In this document: positions 9,063 to 19,898 of the stretch, piece after piece
How positions within the stretch are numbered: the stretch's first letter is position 1
How the letters are laid out: every line of letters starts with the position of its first letter
Assembly (NCBI GenBank): GCA_011947345.1
Contig: JAAVTG010000521.1
Location: 87,850-151,849 of the forward strand
From: Phytophthora quininea
Lineage: Eukaryota; Oomycota; Peronosporomycetes; Peronosporales; Peronosporaceae
DNA: 64,000 nt
Reading direction: 5' to 3'
Notes under the pieces: model-generated
Database searches by the model: none
Told to the model about the DNA's origin: nothing
What the model saw: the letters and a program-made list of their open reading frames with translations, nothing else
Made by a program: the position numbers and the translations under genes

Positions 9063-10957
9063 ATGGCGTCTCCACCGCCAATGCTGGCTGTGCAAGTGGT
9101 CTACCGCAGCCTGCCTGCGTTCGAAGCGCTGCCACACGTCGTGGAGATGACGTCCGAGTTCCTGGACGCTTCTGTGGAGATGGAGTTCCGTCGCGCGTGC
9201 AAGTTTAATTCCGTCAAGCTGTTGGAGAAGATCTGGAACGCGTCATTGCTCGAAGACCCAGATAGCGAGTCCTCCCCTGTTGATACGGGTCCTGGTCACG
9301 GCGGCAAGTGGTCCAGGAGGAACTACCTTCGAGCAGATTCTTATTATAATGCCTTCCAGTTTAATTCCGGTATGCTCGAAGCTGTGAAACAGTCGAATAT
9401 GGAGGTCGTTCGGTGGCTCTTTGAGCAGTTTGAACGTGGCACCATCTCTAATGAAGTGGTACAGCACGCAGCAAAAGTCGGAAATCTGGGGTGTTGACTT
9501 TCTTCCGTGACAATGGAACCCCAGCAGAGAATCGACACAGAGACGACCTTCGTGACGGTGGAGAGAACTTTTACGTGTACTGGGGTTACGGCGACGTTGC
9601 AGCTGCTGCTGGGGCTGGGCAGCTCCAGACGATGCAGTGGCTTCAAGAGTCGACCAGCGTTAGGCGAAACGAGCGGGAAATATTGTTAGCTGCTGTCAAA
9701 AGTGGAAGCCTTGCCGTGCTGGAGTGGAGTCAAACACATTACCCTGATCACAACGGACATTACAGCGGTGTAATGGTCGAAGCTGTTAGAACTGGCAAGC
9801 TTGAGATCATGCAGTGGGTTTTAGAGCATGGATTTGGAGGCGAAGGTCTTGGCATCGTTGAAGCTGCAGTTACTCTAGGCCGTGCTGACATGGTACAATG
9901 GATACTGGAGAACAACTTGGTGGTGGTCGATCAGGCTCTACATGTTGCCATTTCTCGAGGAGAGCTGGACATTGGCAAGTACGTTTACGATCGGTATTGG
10001 TTCCGAAGAGAGCTAAACACGTTGCCTGCTAATGGAATACCATGGATCTCCAAGTTGACGATGGAAGGTGCTGTAAAATCTGGCAACTTGGATGCTGTTC
10101 GGTGGTTATTTGACACTTTTCATGGTGACTCAAATAATAATGTTGATTTCTTTGACCAAGGACCACCGGAACGACAGCCATTTATTGAGGTGGCAGCTGA
10201 GCACGGGCATCTAGATATTGTGAAATATTTGCACGCCTTAGAGTCTGTACTTTCAAATCAAGAACGGAGCTGCTCAAAGCCAACATGCACGACGATGGCT
10301 CTGGATGTCGCTGCTGCGAACAACTATTTGGAGGTAGTGTTGTGGCTTCACGAAAACTGAACGGAAGGATGCACGACTGAAGCTATAGACCAGGCTGCGG
10401 CGAATGGACATCTCACTATTGTACAGTGGCTGCACAGCAATCGATCAGAAGGCTGTACCACAAATGCGATGGATGGAGCAGCAAGAAATGGCCACTTAGA
10501 AGTTGTGCAGTGGCTCCATGAATATACATTTGCGGGTTGTACGCATCTAGCCATGGATTGTGCCGCTGAAAATGGTCATTTGGATGTCGTCAAGTGGCTT
10601 CACGAGAACAGAAGTGAAGGTTGCACGACGGCCGCAATGGACAAGTCTGCTCTTTGGGGAAGGACGGACATGCTAATCTGGCTGCATAATAATCGCTCCG
10701 AAGGCTGCATGAAGAAGGCGATCGACAACGCCTCACAACAGAATCATTTCGCTGTGGTTCAATGGCTGACCGAACATGAAAAGCAAGGATGCACAAGCAG
10801 CGCCATGGACTTTGCCGAGTCGTGGCAGAACTTTGATATGCTGTTGTTGTTACACTCACAGTTTCGTGAAGGTCGCACGGCGCGAGCTTTCCGCTTCAGT
10901 CCGAGTAAAGATATTTACCAGTGGCTTGAAGTCCATTACCCAATCGACCAGCCCTAA
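9063..10957 (+). pseudogene. Ankyrin-like repeat gene B, one frame break and one nonsense codon
   Basis: Starts MASPPPMLAVQVVYR with the family N-terminal domain (ACKFNSVKLLEKIW; GPGHGGKWSRRNYLRAD). At 9488-9491 a G-run is one base short and the frame shifts. It then stays open (570 nt of middle domain and first repeats) to TGA at 10358-10360, where HEN-stop-TEGCT shows an Arg CGA changed to TGA. The same frame continues through four 28-residue repeats (NGHLEVVQWLH, NGHLDVVKWLHENRSEGCTT) to KDIYQWLEVHYP and TAA 10957. Convergent with B', only 48 bp apart. The homopolymer break may be an error; the CpG transition looks real. Confidence 0.8.
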
Positions 10958-11005
10958 GGTATCAATACAACTCACAGGAGTTGCTTGGCAAGAACGCTGT
11001 CACTC

Positions 11006-12970
11006 CTATTCATCTGGCTTCTTGTCGGGGTAGTGGATGCCAAGCCAATTGTAAATGTCCTTGGTAGCGTCGCCCCAACTTGCGTACTGAAAGGCATCCT
11101 CGCTGCAGCCCTCACGAAAGCGGGAATGTAAAAACAAAAGGATATCGAAGTTGTGGCAGAAGGCTGCACCATCCATCGCCGCCCTTGAGCAGCCTGCTGC
11201 TCCTTCGTGTTCAGCCAACCAGCGAACCACTTCGAAATGACCCTCGAGCGCCGCGTTGTCGATCGCTTTGTGCGTGCCCTCTGCTTTGCCATGGAACCAT
11301 TTCAACACGTCGAGCCTCCTCGACGAGCTGCCTCATCGATTGCGTCTTCGCTGTAGCCTCCCCGTATGTTCATCCAGCCACTTGACGACCTCCAAGTGGC
11401 CATGTTCCGCTGCAAAATCAATCGCTAGGAACGTGGGATGCGCGGACGTGTGCTCGTGAAGCCATTTCAGCACATTTAAATGTCCATTTCGCGCCGCGCC
11501 ATCCATCGCCCGCGTCGTGCAGCCTTCTGACCGATTGCTGTGGAGCCACTTGACAATGTCTAAATGGCCATTGGTAGCTGCTTCGTCCATAGCGTAAGTC
11601 GTGCACCCTTCCGTGCGATTCTCATGAAGCCACCGCACAACGTCGAAATGACCGCTAGCAGCTGCGTTGTCCATCGCCGCTGTCGTGCACGTTGGCCCCG
11701 TGCCGCACGCTGTCTTCCCTCTCTCTCTTTCTGTCCTTGGTCGACGAAATCACGGAGGCTAGCTCGTGCAGATACTTGACGACATCTAAGCGGCCTCTCG
11801 AAGCAGCGAGTTCCAAAGCGCCACTGGGATTAAGTGGGAGACGTCGGCGTCCCGGGGCAAACAAGTCAATGTCAAGTTCGTCGTGAAAAGTCTCGTACAG
11901 CCAGCGAACCGTGTCTACGTTTCCCTGCCTGCTGCATAAGCCATCGTCGATCTGGTGATCCAGGACGAGTCGTCAACCCTACGCCCATCCGGTCGAGGAA
12001 GAGGATAAAACTTTTGTTTTCGAATGTGGGGCCAGTAGTTCTCGTAAAGATGTTTGCCGATGTCCAATTTACCTCGCGATATAGCTTCTTCAAGAGCCTG
12101 TCCAGCCGATACGAACTTCTTCTCGATCATCCATAACACTAGATCCAGACGGTCTTTATCAACGACGTCGTCCAATGGAAAGTAACCTTGCTCGGTAAGC
12201 CCATGCTCCACAACCCACTCCATCATCTCAATGCGGCCAGTCCAAATAGCAAACCCCAGTACGTGTTGGCGTCCAGTGGGATAATGCGCCTGTGTCCACT
12301 CCAGTACAGCAATGTCTTCACTTCGAACAGCAAACTGCAATATTTCGTGAACATCTCGTTGCACACGGGTCGATGCATGCAGCAGCTTCATGACTTCCAT
12401 TTGCCCAGCCTCAGCAGCAACAGCAATGTCGCTGTGGCCCCAGAAGATGTAATGCTTCTCCCCATTTTCAGACGCGTCTCGAATGTCTACTCCATCCTCG
12501 TCCTCCGCAGGGACCCCTTTTTCAAGAAAGAATCTCAACACCTCCAAATTCCCTTCTCTTGCTGCGTGCTGTACCACTTCATTAGAGATGGTGCCACGTT
12601 CAAACTGCTCAAAGAGCCACCGAACGACCTCCATATTCGACTGTTTCACAGCTTCGAGCACACCGGAATTAAACTGGAAGGCATTATAATAAGAATCTGC
12701 TCGAAGGTAGTTCCTCCTGGACCACTTGCCGCCGTGACCAGGACCCGTATCAACAGGGGAGGACTCGCTATCTGGGTCTTCGAGCAATGACGCGTTCCAG
12801 ATCTTCTCCAACAGCTTGACGGAATTAAACTTGCACGCGCGACGGAACTCCATCTCCACAGAAGCGTCCAGGAACTCGGACGTCATCTCCACGACGTGTG
12901 GCAGCGCTTCGAACGCAGGCAGGCTGCGGTAGACCACTTGCACAGCCAGCATTGGCGGTGGAGACGCCAT
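11006..12970 (-). pseudogene. Ankyrin-like repeat gene B', multiply frameshifted
   Basis: Mirror partner of B. The first 138 codons are nearly identical to B; past 12559 the two diverge to paralogue level. It is open from ATG 12970 to about 11915 (N-terminal domain, middle, a KHLYENYWPHIRKQ segment), then changes frame at about 11930, 11690 and 11350-11310. The repeats (GHFDVVRWLHENRTEGCTTY, GHLDIVKWLHSNRSEGCTTR) and the KDIYNWLGIHYPD tail survive, with a stop at 11006. Convergent with B. Confidence 0.78.
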
Positions 12971-14526
12971 TTCCAAATCCGATTCTGATCCATATTCTAA
13001 TTGTGAGGTGGGTAGTATTACCTCGTTTCATCGTGATGTCAACAAGTGGGTCAAAGCAGAGGAAGTATGACTACCCAGGGATTGCTAGAAGTTGCCTGCA
13101 GAAGGTCGAGGATTCCAAGACACACTGAGCACCAACGTGGGAGCTGGAACTCCCAAAGCACCAACATGAGCAATGATAGCTGCTTCGGTCTCTTGCGGGT
13201 AAATCCCAAACTGCGGACGAGAGTCTCGGCTCGAGACCTCCCGTACCACAAACTCTTTCCCCATCGCGTCTTACCGGCCCATCTGGGCAGTCCAGGAAGA
13301 CGACAGGCGAAGCTTGAGCAACTGTGCGCGGTAAAAAGCCGCAGCCTACTACATCAGTACGTTCTGTAGGTGGATGTCGTCGCTTCCGACGTCTCCCCGT
13401 TGCTTAGCGTTGTACTGCTCTTCCACCAAGCCTGGTTTCTCTGAACTACGTCATGTGGTGGAATCCACTTCCGCCTTCCTGGACACTGCTGTGGAGATGG
13501 AATTTCGTCGAGCCTGTAAATTAAACTCTATCAAGCTTTTGGATCGGATCTGGTACAGCTCGACTGCCGAGAGTCGACGCAGGTCCTGATCACGAAACCC
13601 CTTGGTCCAGACGGAGATATCTACGGACAGATCAGTTTTACCGTCGCTTCCAATTCCAGCTGTGAAACATGAAGGAACTCAAATGGTGGAGTGGATGTCT
13701 GAGTACTTTGCAGGCTGTGGCGTCTCTCCTGAAACTGTGGAGTCTGTAGCAAGCATGGGAAGAATTGGCCTGTTGTACCTCTTTCTGGATCGAACAGATT
13801 TCGTAGAGTTCGGACGCGAAGAAGTCGATGGCGACGGTGACTACAATCCATTGCCTCGTGACGCGAACAATACCGCGTGCTAGGGTGGGGTGGATATGGC
13901 GAATGCAGCCAGGAGAAAGCGACGATGCAGTGGCTTTAGAGCACGCGCCAGCTCCTCGGTTGATGGCGAGGGTCGCGGGTATGTAGCGAAGATCGGTGAT
14001 CTTGACATGCTGGGCTGGATTCAGAAGCATTGGGACCTCGTTCGTCCCACACCGGAGAAGGAGAACGATATTGCTGTGACAGCAGCAGAAAGCGGCGATG
14101 TCAACACACTCGAGTGGGTCTACTACAATGTTGACATTGATCCAGACAACACCAAGGGCACAATCAAGGCTGCTATCGGAGACAGCAGTCTGGTTAGATT
14201 GGCTGCGGAAGCACGAGTTCTTGGAGGACGCTTGCACGGCCGTATACGAAGCAGTCGACAAAAACAGAAGCGACATGATTGCGTGGCTTATCGACCAACG
14301 ACTTGAGGAAGCTGGTAGAGCGATGGAAGTTGCTGCAGCTCGTGGCAAGGTCGACGTTGCTCGTTCGTTCACGAAAAATGGTGGCACACGCAAAAGTGCG
14401 TTCCTCTCTCGAAGCCCGTTGTGTCTGTCTGATGAATCGGAGGATGACGGCTCGTGGATTTCAGAGAAGACGATGGTGAACGCTGCGACGAACGGGCAAT
14501 TGAATTTCGTAATCTGGTTGCTGGAG
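12559..14526. repeat. Right arm of small palindrome (1.97 kb)
   Basis: Inverted copy of 7508-9474. Differences include a 1-bp and a 2-bp deletion near 13400-13430 that together restore the frame of A'. The 3.1-kb spacer between the arms holds the diverged 3' halves of B and B'. Confidence 0.85.
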
Positions 14527-15183
14527 ACGTTCCGGGATGACCCAGACGTCGACCTCTGTGCACAGTATTCCGTGCCCTGCTCGCAGCTGGACAATGGACT
14601 AATTAGACTTGACCTTACCGCTACCGAAGACGGGAGTCTGCGATGAACGGCCATCTACACGTGTTGAAGTATCTGCACGAACTCTCGGCAGCGTTCAAGT
14701 CTGTCACCACCAAAAGTGAAAGAGAGGTGGGACTGTGAATGGCACCGGTCGGACGTGCTCGACCTCAGCGATGGACTTTTCAGTCGCCAACAACCACTTT
14801 GAAGTAGTGCAGTGGCTGCATGAGAGTCGGAGAGAGGGTGCACAGTACGCGCGATGAATTGGGCGGCGCATAATGGAAATCTGGAGCTCGTGAAATGGCT
14901 GAACGCGAATCGCTCAGAGGGCTGCACATCGGATGGAATGGACGGCGCTGCTCAAAATGGCCATCTCGAAGTGGTCCAGTGGCTGCATGAACACAACTGC
15001 TGGTTGTTTGACACTAGTGATGGACAACGCAATGGACACTTGGATGTTGTGCAATGGCTGCATTACAACCAAAGGGAAGGCTGCCCTTCCGATGCAATCG
15101 ATCTCGCTGCTGCCTCTGGCATGCTACAGACCGCGGATTCAACTTGCGGAACAATACAGCACTGTAAACGACATAAAAACTAG
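13374..15183 (+). pseudogene. Ankyrin-like repeat gene A', frameshifted
   Basis: Mirror copy of A but longer: past the palindrome edge (14526) it continues with FRDDPDVDL, NGHLHVLKYLHELSAAF and 28-residue repeats (NGNLELVKWLNANRSEGCTS, NGHLEVVQWLHEH, NGHLDVVQWLHYNQREGC) to a stop at 15181-15183. It keeps the same internal frame breaks as A around 13580-13680 and 13880-13900. It ends 52 bp from the end of the convergent gene C. The tail after the last repeat is abnormal, without the YPD motif. Confidence 0.75.
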
Positions 15184-15235
15184 ACCATCTTCCCCAGCCT
15201 GGGTGTTCGCCTTGCCATCCACTTCGTGCCTCACC

Positions 15236-17859
15236 TTAGGACTCGTCACCGTCGGGGTAGTACTCGTCCAGCCACTCGTAGATGTCCTTGGGGCGCTCTC
15301 CGCCGCTCTTGAAAAATTGGTTTCCGCCCTCTGGCTTGTCGAACGCGCGCTCGGTGCAGCCTTCGATGTACTGTGCGTGGAGAAACAAAACGAGCTCAAA
15401 GTCGCCGCAGATGACGGCATTGTCCATAGCGTCACTAGTGCAGCCTTCCTGTCGGTTAGCTTGCAGCCAATACACCACTTCACGATGACCATCTTTCGCA
15501 GCGCCGTCCATTGCGCCAGTCGTGCATCCTTCTTTGCGGTTTTCATGCAGCCACTTGACAACATCCAAGTAGCCATTGCGAGCCGCACCGTCCATTGCCT
15601 CTGTCGTGCAGCCTTCGCTTCTGCTCGAGTGTAGCCACTCGACGACAGCCAAGTGGCCCTGGCGTGCTGCATAGTCCATGGCTTTCGTAGTGCACCCTTC
15701 CCACCGATTATCGTTCAGCCACTGCACTACTTCGAGGTGTCCATTTTGCGCAGAGCGATCCATGGCCTCGGTCGTACAGCCCTCACTGCGGTTCTCGTGG
15801 AGTCATTTTACAATTTCCAAGTGGCCATTCTGTGCTGCTCGATCCATCGCCTCCTGACTACATCCTTCATTGCGATTCTCGTGCAGCCATTGAACCATCT
15901 CGAGGTGACCGTTTGAAGCAGCGAGATCCATCGCGCGCTTAGTGCAGCCTTCCGTCCGATTGGTGTGGAGCCACTCCACCATGTCCAGGTGGTTGTTCGC
16001 AGCTGCTTGATCCATCGCCTCGGTCGTAAACGCACCTCTCATTCCTGCAGCTAACAGGTACTTTAAGACGGCTAGATGACCTTCTCTCGCTACAACCTCT
16101 AGGCTAGCTTTACGCTTATGCAGTGGACGGGACCGCGCGGTGGACTCGTCAAACACATCGCACTTTGGCTCGTCTCGAAACGTTTCGACCATCCACTTGA
16201 CCGCGTCGAAGTATCCTCGCTCGGCTGCAGCTAGTACAGCCTCGTGATCAATCCAACCAGTGAAAGGTGTGGACATCTTCTTTGGCTTTGTCAATGGATA
16301 GTGTTGCTGCTGGCAAATGCGCTGCCAGTAGCAATCATAGAGCTGTCGAGCCATCTCTAGCCTGCCATTCCCAGCCGCTACCCTCAAGGCTCGACCCGCT
16401 TCCACCTGCTTGTGATCAATTAGCCACTTCATCAAGTCCAAACGGTCCCTTTTGACTGCTTCATACACGGCCAACCCGCCATCCTTCGAGTAGTTGTGGC
16501 CATACAGCCATTTCATGACCGCCAACGAGCCCGCAGCAACGGCTTCCTTCATCAACCCCTCGATAGTGAGGATGACACTATAATCTCGCTGCTTTGCATC
16601 TAGAGAAGCCACATTACCAACCCTTACTGCAGCTCTGGCGATTCCTCCAAACTTGCGATCCGCATACGTGTTCATCTCCAGCCACTCCTCAGCATCAGAG
16701 TGCTTGTTTTTAATGGCACGGGCGATGTCGTCTCCACCCCACGTGATCGTGTGCTTCAGCAGGTCCGCAGGCGAAAGCTCGGGCTCAACCTCCTCCTCCT
16801 CTTGCTCGTTGTGAAAGGCTCGCAACTGTTCGGGAGAAAGTCGAATAATGGCTATCCCTCCGTTCTCACTCGCCATTGGCACCATTTCTCCGCGCACCAA
16901 CCGATCAAGGGTGTCAAGAGCGGCCGCATTCCTTTCCGGAAACGGTCCTCCTCGTAAGTACTCGAGCACAGCTTGGTTCCCAGGATCGTCCTCTTCAGGG
17001 AAACCCTCAGCCATCATCACCTGCAAGGCTTCTCGAGTCATCTCTGGGTCTTGATGTGTACGAAAGACATGTACATCGCCTCCACGAGGCACTTGGGCCC
17101 GCATTAGTTCAGTAAGCCCCTCTCTTGGTCCTTCCCTCGAAGGAACTCGGCAAACATGTCGCCAGTCTCTCCTGGAGCTGGAGCTATGTGGTGATCTTGG
17201 AAAAGCAACGGGTCAAACGCTGCCGCGGCATTTCTCCGTCTCTCCTGTTCTTGTTCCTGTCGAAGATCGATCTCTCCGTCCAGTCCATTGTCCTTCCAGT
17301 ACTGAAGGATGTCCACTCTGCCTGCTCCAGAGACGTACTCCACGGCTTTATTAGGCACCACACAGCCCTTGAAGTGATCAAAGAGCCACTGGACCATCTC
17401 CAGACCGGGGTGCTTCACTGCCTCCACCATGGAGAGACGGAATTGGTAGTGGTTGTAGTACTTATCTGAACGAAGGTAAAGTCTACGGGAGAACGTGGTG
17501 CTGTGGCCGGGGCCTCCATCCGCTGGAGAGGGCTCCGTCTCGGGTCTGCACCTGCTCCAGATCTTGTTTAGAAGAGCGATGGAGTTGAATCGGCAGGCCT
17601 TCCAGAACTCCAGCTCCACGGACGCATCTGCGAAGGACGAGGTCAACTCTTGGACGTGAGCGAGCGCGTGGAACTGCGGCCGAGACTGGTACACCAACTG
17701 CACAGCTAGTAGCAGCGACGACGACTGCGCCGCCTTCTGCTTCTTGGCCTTCTCGGCGCGTCGCTTGCTCCTCGACTTCTTGGCCATCTGCGCACTCGAT
17801 GACGAATTCGAAAGTGACGTTGAAGTGGGAGACCGAGTGAAAAGCTTGCACATGGACAT
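15236..17859 (-). pseudogene. Ankyrin-like repeat gene C, one frame break and one nonsense codon
   Basis: Starts at ATG 17859 (a second ATG at 17787 begins MAKKSRSKRRAEKAKKQK, a basic NLS-like stretch). The family N-terminal domain follows (ACRFNSIALLNKIW; GPGHSTTFSRRLYLRSD). Near 17133 a G-run is one base short, producing a TAATG stop/ATG overlap at 17102-17106; the next frame runs 17104-15803. A conserved Trp codon there is TGA (TGG in C' at the matching site), after which the same frame continues to 15236 with further 28-residue repeats and the tail KDIYEWLDEYYPDGDES. Without those two changes it is a full-length gene. A hAT element lies 72-80 bp upstream of the start. Confidence 0.82.
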
Positions 17860-17930
17860 AGTGAAAGCAAGTGTAAAAATGCTTCGAATAGAAGGCTCAA
17901 CTTGACGATTCCTTCAATGCTGAAGCTTTG

Positions 17931-17938
17931 TTCATGGG
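17931..17938. repeat. hAT target-site duplication, left copy (TTCATGGG)
   Basis: TTCATGGG directly before the element; repeated at 19376-19383. The unduplicated site is present once, inverted, in the right palindrome arm at about 31276-31283. Confidence 0.85.
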
Positions 17939-19375
17939 CAGGCATGCTCAAACGGGGCATTTTGAAAGTCGATGGGATTTGATGTAAAATGGGCAGAGTT
18001 GGGAAACTTCAAAGGGGCATTGCACAGGAAATGTATTGAATTGCCAGAAAACCCTAAAGGGCACTAGCTTACGCATGGAAATGTACGTGAGGTTAGCCTA
18101 CGTACGCTCTGTTGGATCAGAAACTCACTGTTGTGCTATAACCTTCTTGCTTGACTCCAATCTGTCTGCCAGCTCCATGACTTCGAAGTATTGACGCGCT
18201 TGCAGTTCTTCTGTGGACCAGCTACACCGTTTAGCGTACTGAAATCCCCTTCCACAGTATGGGTTCCTGGAGCAATACTTGCGAGACCAACAGCAAATTC
18301 GATGAGCGCTCCAAATTCACCACAAGGTTCGACTTTAGCCCACGCGTCTTCAAGCGACAGATCACCTTGATCCTTCACCTTTATGCAAACATCACGCTTT
18401 AGCTTGTATTCGTGGATCAGGTTCTTGCGCTGGCTCCAGATCTCCTCGGTTGCCGATTCACCTAGGTATTCTTGCAATTTTGCTGAATGAGCGATCAGCA
18501 GACGACGGAACGCTCCATCCGTACACTTCACGATGTCAATCGACCTCGTTGGAGGCGCATCGCGGGCTTCTGCTGCAATATCGAGCTTGATATCGGTAAT
18601 TCCGTCGATCATCACGGTCTGAGCTGTAGTAACAGCTTCCACCAAGTCTTGCTGACTCGTTGATTGCTGGGATTCAGTCGGTTCATTTACTTCATTGAGT
18701 TGTGGTATGTCTTCATCCTCGTGGAAACTCGGGGTATCTTCGTCTACCATGTCCGCCAGATGCGCTGAAACTTCCAAAGCCTCTTCGCCATCTTGATGCT
18801 CGTGGATGTTTGGTTGGTCCAGAGCCATGCCAGCGAAACCCACTTCAGCTCCTTGACGGCATGTATGAACATTGTGGTGTCCCGTGGCAATCTTGTCGAA
18901 AAGGTCTCTTGAGTGAAGGCAGCATCACGGTTAATGCTCAGAGACCTTTGGTGAATCGACAGTTGGCTCACCTTCGTCATTTCGCTTTCAAATTTCAACG
19001 CCAGTGATAAGTGGAGTTCATTCAGAGCAGCGTATTGTTCGCGCATAGTAACCGTTTTATACTGCAGCTTGCGAAAGCAGGCGCGGATCTTCTCGGTCAA
19101 CTTGCAGACCACAAATAGGCACAACCACCATGCGTCACTCGATTTCGTGTTAGCCTTTTCGTCTTGGAGAATCCCAAGACGAACGTAGTTCTTCAACAGA
19201 AAGTGGCATGCATCGTGTATCAACTCCCAACGTGTCGGTATGTAGGTAACAGCAAATGTTGGCTGGAGAACTCCTTCAACAGCCTAGAATCCGAGCGGCA
19301 AAATGGGCACTCCTGGAGAGTTTCAAAAGGGTTTTTGGCTTTTTATGTGCATAATGCCCCGATAGAGCATGCCTG
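17939..19375 (-). mobile_element. hAT-superfamily DNA transposon, internally deleted (1,437 bp)
   Basis: Both ends read inward as CAGGCATGCTC, then three variable bases, then CGGGGCATT: imperfect terminal inverted repeats of about 25 bp. The 8-bp TSD TTCATGGG flanks it, the hAT hallmark. GGGGCATT recurs near 18016 as a subterminal motif. The interior codes on the minus strand (19223-18136) for part of a transposase. It is too short for a full hAT transposase (over 600 residues), so the element is non-autonomous or decayed. It sits in the 5' flank of ankyrin gene C and is absent from the mirror position. Confidence 0.85.
18136..19223 (-). pseudogene. Degenerate hAT-like transposase C-terminal half
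   Basis: Two overlapping minus-strand frames (19223-18744 and 18843-18136) join by a one-base shift. The first has FRKLQYKTVTMREQYAALNE, the helical region before dimerisation. The second ends FAVGLASIAPGTHTVEGDFS followed by TLNGV, resembling the hAT C-terminal dimerisation motif (an S-x-ERxFS-type segment). No DDE catalytic residues can be placed with confidence and no N-terminal BED zinc finger is present. Confidence 0.55.
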
Positions 19376-19383
19376 TTCATGGG
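19376..19383. repeat. hAT target-site duplication, right copy (TTCATGGG)
   Basis: Exact copy of 17931-17938, immediately after the right terminal inverted repeat. Confidence 0.85.
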
Positions 19384-19898
19384 TGTCAGGCCATCCACAG
19401 CACTAGCAGACCGTGGCTGCTCTTGCTTCGACGGCAGCATCAGGTACACGGCGATTAAGCTCGAGATGCTTGGCATCCACTGAGGTAGTGGCGGCAGGTC
19501 ACTATCTTTTGTGCTGCTTCTCGGCCCCAAACGCGATGACCTTTTCAAAACTACTAGCCATCTCGACTGTTGAACGGAAGTGCATTAGACGCATCAATAC
19601 TTGAAATGCTTTGGCAGAACACGTTCACGAGGCTAACAAGTCTTGCCAAAAGACATTGATGGCTGCGTTGTGGACTGTGCAGCTCCACGAAATAAATTCA
19701 TGTCAAGCAAGCCGCGCACGCTGCAACAGAACAGCACTAAAGAACGGCACATTGAATAGACGATGCACGGCAGAGATTAGTACAAAGGAAGCCTCGAAGA
19801 GAGCTCACACCGCCATCGCTCGCTGCTAAACTCACTTTGTCGTAGATTTCATCGGGTCGATACCCAGCACTCATATTCAACTCCTTCATTTGTTGAGG
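19384..19898. other. Intergenic region between hAT site and gene D, mirrored at 30761-31275
   Basis: No recognised gene. Short open frames on both strands are conserved in the mirror copy simply because the whole block is duplicated; I see no family motif. It lies between the 3' end of D and the 5' flank of C. Confidence 0.4.

Larger units (their letters stand above)
7508..9474. repeat. Left arm of small palindrome (1.97 kb)
   Basis: Reverse complement of 12559-14526; paired coordinates sum to about 22,033 across the arm. Identity is very high from the shared promoter through the first parts of both divergent genes, and somewhat lower at the outer end (7508-7640). It contains the N-terminal parts of ankyrin genes A and B and the 403-bp region between them. 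Confidence 0.85.
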
